Assembly (NCBI GenBank): GCA_029168955.1
Contig: JAPDOI010001442.1
Coordinates: 1 to 64,000, forward strand
Source: Aplectana chamaeleonis
Lineage: Eukaryota > Nematoda > Chromadorea > Rhabditida > Cosmocercidae
Direction of reading: 5' to 3'
Length of the DNA stretch: 64,000 nt
Positions 47,782 through 59,975 of this stretch are shown here, one piece after another. Below the pieces are notes generated by a model. The model did no database searches. It saw only the letters and a program-made list of their open reading frames with translations, and was not told where the DNA came from. The translations under genes were made by a program, and so were the position numbers. Numbering within the stretch: position 1 is the first letter of the stretch; the number at the start of each line of letters is the position of its first letter.

Positions 47782-50700
47782 GTAGGTTTTTTTGATTTCG
47801 CGTAGTTTTTCAGAATTTCGAGCGGATAAATGAGCATAGGGGTTCGGAAGTTTCAGTTTTAAACGGACAGGATGAGGGATGAATTAGATTCAGATTTAGG
47901 TGAATGAGACAATGGGAAAACATCCGAAATTCAAGGATTTCAATGATCGAGAAAAGAATGAAATTCAGGATTTCCGAAACATCAAATTAGCGAGAGGAGA
48001 GCTAGATGCGATTTTCGCAATCTAGAGAACAAAAAAACGGTTATATTAATTTTTTTCCAATATTTTCATGATTCAAGAAGAGGATTGAGTAGGTTTTTTT
48101 GATTTCGCGTAGTTTTTCAGAATTTCGAGCGGATAAATGAGCATAAGGGTTCGGAATATTCAGTTTCAAACGGACAGGATGAGGGATGAATTAGATTCAG
48201 ATTTAGGTGAATGAGAAGATGGAAAAACATCCGAAATTCAAGGATTTCAATGATCGAGAAAAGAATGAAATTCAGGATTTCCGAAACATCAAATTAGCGA
48301 GAGGAGAGCTAGATGCGATTTTCGCAATCTAGAGAACAAAAAAACGGTTATATTAATTTTTTTCCAATATTTTCATGATTCAAGAAGAGGATTGAGTAGG
48401 TTTTTTTGATTTCGCGTAGTTTTTCAGAATTTCGAGCGGATAAATGAGCATAAGGGTTCGGAATATTCAGTTTCAAACGGACAGGATGAGGGATGAATTA
48501 GATTCAGATTTAGGTGAATGAGAAGATGGAAAAACATCCGAAATTCAAGGATTTCAATGATCGAGAAAAGAATGAAATTCAGGATTTCCGAAACATCAAA
48601 TTAGCGAGAGGAGAGCTAGATGCGATTTTCGCAATCTAGAGAACAAAAAAACGGTTATATTAATTTTTTTCCAATATTTTCATGATTCAAGAAGAGGATT
48701 GAGTAGGTTTTTTTGATTTCGCGTAGTTTTTCAGAATTTCGAGCGGATAAATGGGCATAGGGGTTCGGAAGTTTCAGTTTTAAACGGACAGGATGAGGGA
48801 TGAATTAGATTCAGATTTAGGTGAATGAGACAATGGGAAAACATCCGAAATTCGAGGATTTCAATGATCGAGAAAAGAATGAAATTCAGGATTTCCGAAA
48901 CATCAAATTAGCGAGAGGAGAGCTAGATGCGATTTTCGCAATCTAGAGAACAAAAAGAAAACGGTTATATTAATCTTTTCCAATATTTTCATGATTCAAG
49001 AAGAGGATTGAGTAGGTTTTTTCGATTTCGCGTAGTTTTTCAGAATTTCGAGCGGATAAATGAGCATAAGGGTTCGGAATATTCAGTTTCAAACGGACAG
49101 GAGGAGGGATGAATTAGATTTAGATTTAGGTGAATGAGACGATGGAAAAACATCCGAAATTCGAGGATTCCAATGATCGAGAAAAGAATGAAATTCAGGA
49201 TTTCCGAAACATCAAATTAGCGAGAGGAGAGCTAGATGCGATTTTCGCAATCTAGAGAACAAAAAAACGGTTATATTAATTTTTTTCCAATATTTTCATG
49301 ATTCAAGAAGAGGATTGAGTAGGTTTTTTCGATTTCGCGTAGTTTTTCAGAATTTCGAGCGGATAAATGAGCATAGGGGTTCGGAAGTTTCAGTTTTAAA
49401 CGGACAGGATGAGGGACGAATTAGTTTCAGATTTAGGTGAATGAGAAGATGGAAAAACATCCGAAATTCGAGGATTTCAATGATCGAGAAAAGAATGAAA
49501 TTCAGGATTTCCGAAACATCAAATTAGCGAGAGGAGAGCTAGATGCGATTTTCGCAATCTAGAGAACAAAAAGAAAACGGTTATATTAATTTTTTTCCAA
49601 TATTTTCATGATTCAAGAAGAGGATTGAGTAGGTTTTTTCGATTTCGCGTAGTTTTTCAGAATTTCGAGCGGATAAATGAGCATAAGGGTTCGGAATATT
49701 CAGTTTCAAACGGACAGGATGAGGGATGAATTAGATTTAGATTTAGGTGAATGAGACGATGGAAAAACATCCGAAATTCAAGGACTTCAATGATCGAGAA
49801 AAGAATGAAATTCAGGATTTCCGAAACATCAAATTAGCGAGAGGAGAGCTAGATGCGATTTTCGCAATCTAGAGAACAAAAAGAAAACGGTTATATTAAT
49901 CTTTTCCAATATTTTCATGATTCAAGAAGAGGATTGAGTAGGTTTTTTCGATTTCGCGTAGTTTTTCAGAATTTCGAGCGGATAAATGAGCATAAGGGTT
50001 CGGAATATTCAGTTTCAAACGGACAGGATGAGGGATGAATTAGATTCAGATTTAGGTGAATGAGACGATGGAAAAACATCCGAAATTCAAGGACTTCAAT
50101 GATCGAGAAAAGAATGAAATTCAGGATTTCCGAAACATCAAATTAGCGAGAGGAGAGCTAGATGCGATTTTCGCAATCTAGAGAACAAAAAAACGGTTAT
50201 ATTAATTTTTTTCCAATATTTTCATGATTCAAGAAGAGGATTGAGTAGGTTTTTTCGATTTCGCGTAGTTTTTCAGAATTTCGAGCGGATAAATGAGCAT
50301 AAGGGTTCGGAATATTCAGTTTCAAACGGACAGGATGAGGGATGAATTAGATTCAGATTTAGGTGAATGAGACGATGGAAAAACATCCGAAATTCAAGGA
50401 TTTCAATGATCGAGAAAAGAATGAAATTCAGGATTTCCGAAACATCAAATTAGCGAGAGGAGAGCTAGATGCGATTTTCGCAATCTAGAGAACAAAAAAA
50501 CGGTTATATTATTTTTTTCCAATATTTTCATGATTCAAGAAGAGGATTGAGTAGGTTTTTTCGATTTCGCGTAGTTTTTCAGAATTTCGAGCGGATAAAT
50601 GAGCATAGGGGTTCGGAAGTTTCAGTTTTAAACGGACAGGGTGAGGGATGAATTAGATTCAGATTTAGGTGAATGAGAAGATGGAAAAACATCCGAAATT

Positions 50701-53700
50701 CAAGGATTTCAATGATCGAGAAAAGAATGAATTTCAGGATTTCCGAAACATCAAATTAGCGAGAGGAGAGCTAGATGCGATTTTCGCAATCTAGAGAACA
50801 AAAAGAAAACGGTTATATTAATTTTTTTCCAATATTTTCATGATTCAAGAAGAGGATTGAGTAGGTTTTTTCGATTTCGCGTAGTTTTTCAGAATTTCGA
50901 GCGGATAAATGAGCATAAGGGTTCGGAATATTCAGTTTCAAACGGACAGGATGAGGGATGAATTAGATTCAGATTTAGGTGAATGAGACGATGGAAAAAC
51001 ATCCGAAATTCGAGGATTTCAATGATCGAGAAAAGAATGAAATTCAGGATTTCCGAAACATCAAATTAGCGAGAGGAGAGCTAGATGCGATTTTCGCAAT
51101 CTAGAGAACAAAAAAACGGTTATATTGATTTTTTCCAATATTTTCATGATTCAAGAAGAGGATTGAGTAGGTTTTTTCGATTTCGCGTAGTTTTTCAGAA
51201 TTTCGAGCGGATAAATGAGCATAGGGGTTCGGAAGTTTCAGTTTTAAACGGACAGGATGAGGGATGAATTAGATTCAGATTTAGGTGAATGAGAAGATGG
51301 AAAAACATCCGAAATTCAAGGATTTCAATGATCGAGAAAAGAATGAAATTCAGGATTTCCGAAACATCAAATTAGCGAGAGGAGAGCTAGATGCGATTTT
51401 CGCAATCTAGAGAACAAAAAAACGGTTATATTGATTTTTTCCAATATTTTCATGATTCAAGAAGAGGATTGAGTAGGTTTTTTCGATTTCGCGTAGTTTT
51501 TCAGAATTTCGAGCGGATGAATGAGCATAAGGGTTCGGAATATTCAGTTTCAAACGGACAGGATGAGGGATGAATTAGTTTCAGATTTAGGTGAATGAGA
51601 GAAATGGAAAAACATCCGAAATTCGAGGATTTCAATGATCGAGAAAAGAATGAAATTCAGGATTTCCGAAACATCAAATTAGCGAGAGGAGAGCTAGATG
51701 CGATTTTCGCAATCTAGAGAACAAAAAAACGGTTATATTAATTTTTTTCCAATATTTTCATGATTCAAGAAGAGGATTGAGTAGGTTTTTTCGATTTCGC
51801 GTAGTTTTTCAGAATTTCGAGCGGATAAATGAGCATAGGGGTTCGGTATTTTCAGTTTTAAACGGACAGGATGAGGGACGAATTAGTCTCAGATTTAGGT
51901 GAATGAGAAGATGGAAAAACATCCGAAATTTGAAGATTTCAATGATCGAGAAAAGAATGAAATTCAGGATTTCCGAAACATCAAATTAGCGAGAGGAGAG
52001 CTAGATGCGATTTTCGCAATCTAGAGAACAAAAAAAACGGTTATATTAATTTTTTTTCCAATATTTTCATGATTCAAGAAGAGGATTGAGTAGGTTTTTT
52101 CGATTTCGCGTAGTTTTTCAGAATTTCGAGCGGATAAATGAGCATAGGGGTTCGGAATATTCAGTTTCAAACGGACAGGATGAGGGATGAATTAGATTCA
52201 GATTTAGGTGAATGAGAAGATGGAAAAACATCCGAAATTCAAGGATTTCAATGATCGAGAAAAGAATGAAATTCAGGATTTCCGAAACATCAAATTAGCG
52301 AGAGGAGAGCTAGATGCGATTTTCGCAATCTAGAGAACAAAAAGAAAACGGTTATATTAATTTTTTTCCAATATTTTCATGATTCAAGAAGAGGATTGAG
52401 TAGGTTTTTTCGATTTCGCGTAGTTTTTCAGAATTTCGAGCGGATAAATGAGCATAAGGGTTCGGAATATTCAGTTTCAAACGGACAGGATGAGGGATGA
52501 ATTAGATTTAGATTTAGGTGAATGAGACGATGGAAAAACATCCGAAATTCGAGGATTCCAATGATCGAGAAAAGAATGAAATTCAGGATTTCCGAAACAT
52601 CAAATTAGCGAGAGGAGAGCTAGATGCGATTTTCGCAATCTAGAGAACAAAAAGAAAACGGTTATATTAATCTTTTCCAATATTTTCATGATTCAAGAAG
52701 AGGATTGAGTAGGTTTTTTCGATTTCGCGTAGTTTTTCAGAATTTCGAGCGGATAAATGAGCATAAGGGTTCGGAATATTCAGTTTCAAACGGACAGGAT
52801 GAGGGATGAATTAGTTTCAGATTTAGGTGAATGAGAAGATGGAAAAACATCCGAAATTCGAGGATTTCAATGATCGAGAAAAGAATGAAATTCAGGATTT
52901 CCGAAACATCAAATTAGCGAGAGGAGAGCTAGATGCGATTTTCGCAATCTAGAGAACAAAAAGAAAACGGTTATATTAATCTTTTCCAATATTTTCATGA
53001 TTCAAGAAGAGGATTGAGTAGGTTTTTTCGATTTCGCGTAGTTTTTCAGAATTTCGAGCGGATAAATGAGCATAAGGGTTCGGAATATTCAGTTTCAAAC
53101 GGACAGGATGAGGGATGAATTAGATTCAGATTTAGGTGAATGAGACGATGGAAAAACATCCGAAATTCAAGGATTCCAATGATCGAGAAAAGAATGAAAT
53201 TCAGGATTTCCGAAACATCAAATTAGCGAGAGGAGAGCTAGATGCGATTTTCGCAATCTAGAGAACAAAAAGAAAACGGTTATATTAATTTTTTTCCAAT
53301 ATTTTCATGATTCAAGAAGAGGATTGAGTAGGTTTTTTCGATTTCGCGTAGTTTTTCAGAATTTCGAGCGGATAAATGAGCATAGGGGTTCGGAAGTTTC
53401 AGTTTTAAACGGACAGGATGAGGGATGAATTAGTTTCAGATTTAGGTGAATGAGAAGATGGAAAAACATCCGAAATTCGAGGATTTCAATGATCGAGAAA
53501 AGAATGAAATTCAGGATTTCCGAAACATCAAATTAGCGAGAGGAGAGCTAGATGCGATTTTTGCAATCCAGAGAACGAAAAGAAAACGGTTATATTAATT
53601 TTTTTCCAATATTTTCATGATTCAAGAAGAGGATTGAGTAGGTTTTTTCGATTTCGCGTAGTTTTTCAGAATTTCGAGCGGATAAATGAGCATAGGGGTT

Positions 53701-56700
53701 CGGAATATTCAGTTTCAAACGGACAGGATGAGGGATGAATTAGTTTCAGATTTAGGTGAATGAGAAGATGGAAAAACATCCGAAATTCGAGGATTTCAAT
53801 GATCGAGAAAAGAATGAAATTCAGGATTTCCGAAACATCAAATTAGCGAGAGGAGAGCTAGATGCGATTTTCGCAATCTAGAGAACAAAAAAACGGTTAT
53901 ATTAATTTTTTTCCAATATTTTCATGATTCAAGAAGAGGATTGAGTAGGTTTTTTCGATTTCGCGTAGTTTTTCAGAATTTCGAGCGGATAAATGAGCAT
54001 AGGGGGTTCGGAATATTCAGTTTCAAACGGACAGGATGAGGGATGAATTAGATTCAGATTTAGGTGAATGAGAAGATGGAAAAACATCCGAAATTCAAGG
54101 ATTTCAATGATCGGAAAAAGAATGAATTTCAGGATTTCCGAAACATCAAATTAGCGAGAGGAGAGCTAGATGCGATTTTCGCAATCTAGAGAACAAAAAA
54201 ACGGTTATATTTATTTTTTTCCAATATTTTCATGATTCAAGAAGAGGATTGAGTAGGTTTTTTCGATTTCGCGTAGTTTTTCAGAATTTCGAGCGGATAA
54301 ATGAGCATAGGGGTTCGGAATATTCAGTTTCAAACGGACAGGATGAGGGATGAATTAGATTCAGATTTAGGTGAATGAGAAGATGGAAAAACATCCGAAA
54401 TTCAAGGATTTCAATGATCGAGAAAAGAATGAAATTCAGGATTTCCGAAACATCAAATTAGCGAGAGGAGAGCTAGATGCGATTTTCGCAATCTAGAGAA
54501 CAAAAAAACGGTTATATTAATTTTTTTCCAATATTTTCATGATTCAAGAAGAGGATTGAGTAGGTTTTTTCGATTTCGCGTAGTTTTTCAGAATTTCGAG
54601 CGGATAAATGAGCATAGGGGTTCGGAAGTTTCAGTTTTAAACGGACAGGATGAGGGACGAATTAGTTTCAGATTTAGGTGAATGAGAAGATGGAAAAACA
54701 TCCGAAATTCGAGGATTTCAATGATCGAGAAAAGAATGAAATTCAGGATTTCCGAAACATCAAATTAGCGAGAGGAGAGCTAGATGCGATTTTTGCAATC
54801 CAGAGAACGAAAAGAAAACGGTTATATTAATTTTTTTCCAATATTTTCATGATTCAAGAAGAGGATTGAGTAGGTTTTTTCGATTTCGCGTAGTTTTTCA
54901 GAATTTCGAGCGGATAAATGAGCATAGGGGTTCGGAAGTTTCAGTTTCAAACGGACAGGATGAGGGATGAATTAGTTTCAGATTTAGGTGAATGAGAAGA
55001 TGGAAAAACATCCGAAATTCGAGGATTTCAATGATCGAGAAAAGAATGAATTTCAGGATTTCCGAAACATCAAATTAGCGAGAGGAGAGCTAGATGCGAT
55101 TTTCGCAATCTAGAGAACAAAAAAACGGTTATATTAATTTTTTTCCAATATTTTCATGATTCAAGAAGAGGATTGAGTAGGTTTTTTTGATTTCGCGTAG
55201 TTTTTCAGAATTTCGAGCGGATAAATGAGCATAGGGGTTCGGAAGTTTCAGTTTTAAACGGACAGGATGAGGGATGAATTAGATTCAGATTTAGGTGAAT
55301 GAGAAGATGGAAAAACATCCGAAATTCAAGGATTTCAATGATCGAGAAAAGAATGAAATTCAGGATTTCCGAAACATCAAATTAGCGAGAGGAGAGCTAG
55401 ATGCGATTTTCGCAATCTAGAGAACAAAAAGAAAACGGTTATATTAATTTTTTTCCAATATTTTCATGATTCAAGAAGAGGATTGAGTAGGTTTTTTCGA
55501 TTTCGCGTAGTTTTTCAGAATTTCGAGCGGATAAATGAGCATAGGGGTTCGGAAGTTTCAGTTTTAAACGGACAGGATGAGGGACGAATTAGTTTCAGAT
55601 TTAGGTGAATGAGAAGATGGAAAAACATCCGAAATTCGAGGATTTCAATGATCGAGAAAAGAATGAAATTCAGGATTTCCGAAACATCAAATTAGCGAGA
55701 GGAGAGCTAGATGCGATTTTCGCAATCTAGAGAACAAAAAGAAAACGGTTATATTAATTTTTTCCAATATTTTCATGATTCAAGAAGAGGATTGAGTAGG
55801 TTTTTTCGATTTCGCGTAGTTTTTCAGAATTTCGAGCGGATAAATGAGCATAGGGGTTCGGAAGTTTCAGTTTTAAACGGACAGGATGAGGGACGAATTA
55901 GTTTCAGATTTAGGTGAATGAGAAGATGGAAAAACATCCGAAATTCAAGGATTTCAATGATCGAGAAAAGAATGAAATTCAGGATTTCCGAAACATCAAA
56001 TTAGCGAGAGGAGAACTAGATGCGATTTTCGCAATCTAGAGAACAAAAAAAACGGTTATATTAATTTTTTTCCAATATTTTCATGATTCAAGAAGAGGAT
56101 TGAGTAGGTTTTTTCGATTTCGCGTAGTTTTTCAGAATTTCGAGCGGATAAATGAGCATAGGGGTTCGGAAGTTTCAGTTTTAAACGGACAGGATGAGGG
56201 ATGAATTAGATTCAGATTTAGGTGAATGAGAAGATGGAAAAACATCCGAAATTCAAGGATTTCAATGATCGAGAAAAGAATGAAATTCAGGATTTCCGAA
56301 ACATCAAATTAGCGAGAGGAGAGCTAGATGCGATTTTCGCAATCTAGAGAACAAAAAAACGGTTATATTAATTTTTTTCCAATATTTTCATGATTCAAGA
56401 AGAGGATTGAGTAGGTTTTTTCGATTTCGCGTGGTTTTTCAGAATTTCGAGCGGATAAATGAGCATAGGGGTTCGGAAGTTTCAGTTTTAAACGGACAGG
56501 ATGAGGAACGAATTAGTTTCAGATTTAGGTGAATGAGAAGATGGGAAAACATCCGAAATTCAAGGATTTCAATGATCGAGAAAAGAATGAATTTCAGGAT
56601 TTCCGAAACATCAAATTAGCGAGAGGAGAGCTAGATGCGATTTTCGCAATCTAGAGAACAAAAAAACGGTTATATTAATTTTTTCCAATATTTTCATGAT

Positions 56701-58126
56701 TCAAGAAGAGGATTGAGTAGGTTTTTTCTGATTTCGCGTAGTTTTTCAGAATTTCGAGCGGATAAATGAGCATAGGGTTCGGAAGTTTCAGTTTCAAACG
56801 GACAGGATGCGGGATGAATTATATTCAGATTTAGGTGAATGAGAAGATGGAAAAACATCCGATATTCGAGGATTTCAATGATCGAGAAAAGAATGAATTT
56901 CAGGATTTCCGAAACATCAAATTAGCGAGAGGAGAGCTAGATGCGATTTTCGCAATCTAGAGAACAAAAAAACGGTTATATTAATTTTTTTCCAATATTT
57001 TCATGATTCAAGAAGAGGATTGAGTAGGTTTTTTCGATTTCGCGTAGTTTTTCAGAATTTCGAGCGGATAAATGAGCATAGGGGGTTCGGAAGTTTCAGT
57101 TTTAAACGGACAGGATGAGGAACGAATTAGTTTCAGATTTAGGTGAATGAGAAGATGGAAAAACATCCGAAATTCGAGGATTTCAATGATCGAGAAAAGA
57201 ATGAAATTCAGGATTTCCGAAACATCAAATTAGCGAGAGGAGAGCTAGATGCGATTTTCGCAATCTAGAGAACAAAAAGAAAACGGTTATATTAATTTTT
57301 TTCCAATATTTTCATGATTCAAGAAGAGGATTGAGTAGGTTTTTTCGATTTCGCGTAGTTTTTCAGAATTTCGAGCGGATAAATGAGCATAGGGGTTCGG
57401 AAGTTTCAGTTTTAAACGGACAGGGTGAGGGATGAATTAGTTTCAGATTTAGGTGGATGAGACAATGGGAAAACATCCGAAATTCAAGGATTTCAATGAT
57501 CGAGAAAAGAATGAATTTCAGGATTTCCGAAACATCAAATTAGCGAGAGGAGAGCTATGTAGATGCGATTTTCGCAATCTAGAGAACAAAAAGAAAACGG
57601 TTATATTAATTTTTTTCCAATATTTTCATGATTCAAGAAGAGGATTGAGTAGGTTTTTTCGATTTCGCGTAGTTTTTCAGAATTTCGAGCGGATAAATGA
57701 GCATAGGGGTTCGGAAGTTTCAGTTTTAAACGGACAGGATGAGGGACGAATTAGTTTCAGATTTAGGTGAATGAGAAGATGGAAAAACATCCGAAATTCG
57801 AGGATTTCAATGATCGAGAAAAGAATGAAATTCAGGATTTCCGAAACATCAAATTAGCGAGAGGAGAGCTAGATGCGATTTTCGCAATCTAGAGAACAAA
57901 AAGAAAACGGTTATATTAATTTTTTTCCAATATTTTCATGATTCAAGAAGAGGATTGAGTAGGTTTTTTCGATTTCGCGTAGTTTTTCAGAATTTCGAGC
58001 GGATAAATGAGCATAGGGGTTCGGAAGTTTCAGTTTAAAACGAACAGGATAAGGGATGAATTAGATTCAGATTTAGGTGAATGAGAAGATGGAAAAACAT
58101 CCGAAATTCAAGGATTTCAATGGTCG
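47761..58126. repeat. 308-bp satellite, about 34 copies
   Basis: The unit length is 306-310 bp. Landmarks are ATGATTCAAGAAGAGGATTG at the phase chosen here, CGAGCGGATAAATGAGCATA, and GCGAGAGGAGAGCTAGATGC. Copies are over 90 percent alike by eye. Linked variants define at least two types: GGAAGTTTCAGTTTTAAAC versus GGAATATTCAGTTTCAAAC, and AAAAAAACGG versus AAAAAGAAAACGG. A 60-61 codon frame beginning MRFSQSREQK recurs in many units but is broken in others by small length changes in T- and A-runs, so it is not a conserved gene. The array starts 13 bases after the 36-bp array and ends in a partial unit at about 58126. Confidence 0.95.
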
Positions 58127-58326
58127 ATGACACTGTACAAGCTCAGGGACAAAATCTGGGAATCCCCCATATTTGTGAACCGGGCCAACCCTTACATATA
58201 ACACCTGCCAAGTGCGGGCTCTCAATTCCTTCGAATAAACGAGGTAGCCATTCTAGTGACTCTAGGAACCCAATTTCGCTTCCGCTGCAAGAGGCCCCTT
58301 TGGCACTCTCCTAAGACAAGCTTCAA

Positions 58327-58784
58327 AGGCAGCATACACGCTCGTAAACGTGGTTGGGATAACAATGTGAATCGAACCGTATGGCTTACAACATAATGCC
58401 TACGCATTTTGAAGTGTCAAAAATGACCCGAAATGCCGCTACATAAGTTAGAAGTTAGCCCCGCCCTGTATTTTCACGCCTCCTGTATTTGCCCTTTTCC
58501 TCCAACGCAGGGTTGTTGGGCCATCTTCGCCGTTAGTGACGTGTGTGGTTCACTTGTTAGGCAACCTACCAAAGTACCGACGGTGAATATGACCCAGCAA
58601 CCTTGCGTTGCAGCAGAAGGGCAAATACAGGGGGCGTGAAAATACAGGGCGGGGCCAACTTCTAACTCATGTAGCGGCATTGTGGGTCGGTTTTGACACT
58701 TCAAAATGATTAGGCGTTGTAATCTGGGCCATACCACTATTTCCGTAGTTATCTCAATCACTTTTACGAGCGTGTATGCTGCCT
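58327..58784. mobile_element. TTAA-flanked foldback element, family F3-related
   Basis: The left end AGGCAGCATACACGCTCGTA follows TCAA, and the right end is its inverted copy, followed by TTAA (58785-58788). The whole 458-bp element is close to one long inverted repeat. Arms of roughly 215 bp pair through GCCGCTACAT, CCCGCCCTGTATTTTCACGC and CTGTATTTGCCCTT, leaving a short centre near 58550. The opposed open frames (68 plus, 106 minus) mirror each other for that reason. Confidence 0.8.
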
Positions 58785-58788
58785 TTAA

Positions 58789-59483
58789 GCTCAACTATGG
58801 TGAGGCATGGTTTTTTATCAATAGTCCCCTGTTTTCCTTCACTCTCAGCCGCTCTTTTCGCTCCCTCTTCCCTCAAGTCTCCTCACATAAATTGGTTGCA
58901 AATGACGCAAATCACAAGCACAGACAACTCGTCCACCATGCTTTCGCTCCTCAACTTTAGGCTATTTATGAAGGTTCATAGCTCCGTTTCCGGGGTGTCT
59001 TATAAGATTCCAGAGACATCGGAAGAATCTTCAGTGTACCCTCCACGGCTTTTTGAGTTTTCGGTGTGAAACACCACGCTGGCAGATGCTGGAGTGGTTG
59101 GGGTTGAAGAAAGCAGCGAAAATGGGTTAGAAATTGATAAAAACGGCCGCGAAGTGAAGATTTCGGTAACCCAGCACGCCTGCTGGGCCCGCTCCTCCCC
59201 CGTTCTGACAATCTTGCGGCGCCGAGGACGTTTTCAATTCAAAATTGCCAAGCAACTCCGCCACGTCCAGCCTGATCCAATCGCGCACATTTCGCCACTA
59301 GCGCGCGCTTGTGGAAACTAGCTGGGCGCGTAAGCTCGTGCGCACCCTGAACCTGTTAGAGACCGCAGTATTAACTTATTCCGAGCGCATTTCTTCGTTG
59401 TTTCTTCACCATTCGGTAGCTCACGACCGAACAACCCCAATTTTGAGTCGAACTCGATAAGTAAAATCATCGTGAACACTGCC
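58789..59483. mobile_element. F1-related element, left terminus lost, between two TTAA sites
   Basis: The right end ATCGTGAACACTGCC is intact before TTAA (59484-59487). The interior is the reverse complement of the element at 15371-15816 over about 59060-59480. Its left third resembles 18550-18760. It begins directly at the TTAA shared with the foldback on the left, without an AGGCA terminus. It is probably a mosaic or deleted copy. Confidence 0.6.
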
Positions 59484-59509
59484 TTAAAGGCAGTGTTCAC
59501 GATGATTTT
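59463..59509. repeat. 47-bp palindrome at an element junction
   Basis: Arms of 21 bp (59463-59483 and 59489-59509, beginning AAAATCATCGTGAACACTGC) are perfect inverted copies around TTAAA. It arises because two F1 termini face each other across a single TTAA. Confidence 0.9.
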
Positions 59510-59971
59510 CGTTCCCGCGTTTTCCACTCAAAACAAAGCGTTAGCCACCGAGTGTTACAGAAAATACGAAGAAACGGCGAGAAACGCACTAAAACGTCTT
59601 ATTTCATTGAGATTATTCTCTGGCCTGGACTAGTTGTCCAGTTGTATGAACATGTTCACGGTGGTTGTCACTGGTTAAAAATGGGATCATTTCAAAATGG
59701 AAGAATATTTTAGGCTAAATAGCACTAGTTAGGGTCCGAAGGAAAGATGGGAGCAACACAAAATAGTGAATTGCAAAAGACATGTCCACAAACGATTTCA
59801 TTGTCACAACAAACACTTCCAGTGAGAGTAAAGAGAAGGGGTGAGAGTAAAAAATTTCATGCCCTTCTGGTGCGTTTTTCTCGATTTCTTCGTCATTTCA
59901 GTTCTACCCGGGTGACAAACAATCGATTTAGCTATTAATCTCAAAATCGAAAATTATCGTGAACACTGCCT
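59488..59971. mobile_element. TTAA-flanked element, family F1
   Basis: Ends AGGCAGTGTTCACGAT and, inverted, ATCGTGAACACTGCCT. TTAA lies at 59484-59487 and 59972-59975. The element is 484 bp, close to the 481 bp of the copy at 18343-18823. No coding capacity. Confidence 0.8.
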
Positions 59972-59975
59972 TTAA

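Noticed and set aside
47761..58126. Family of about 60-residue proteins beginning MRFSQSREQK, one per satellite unit
   Set aside because: The frame is broken in many units by length changes in T- and A-runs, starts at no conserved signal, and the DNA is uniformly conserved outside it too.
24280..58126. CRISPR array
   Set aside because: Repeats follow head to tail without unique spacers, there are no cas genes, and the sequence is eukaryotic in character.
24280..58126. Telomeric or subtelomeric TTAGGC repeats beside the arrays
   Set aside because: No run of TTAGGC or its complement was found in the window.
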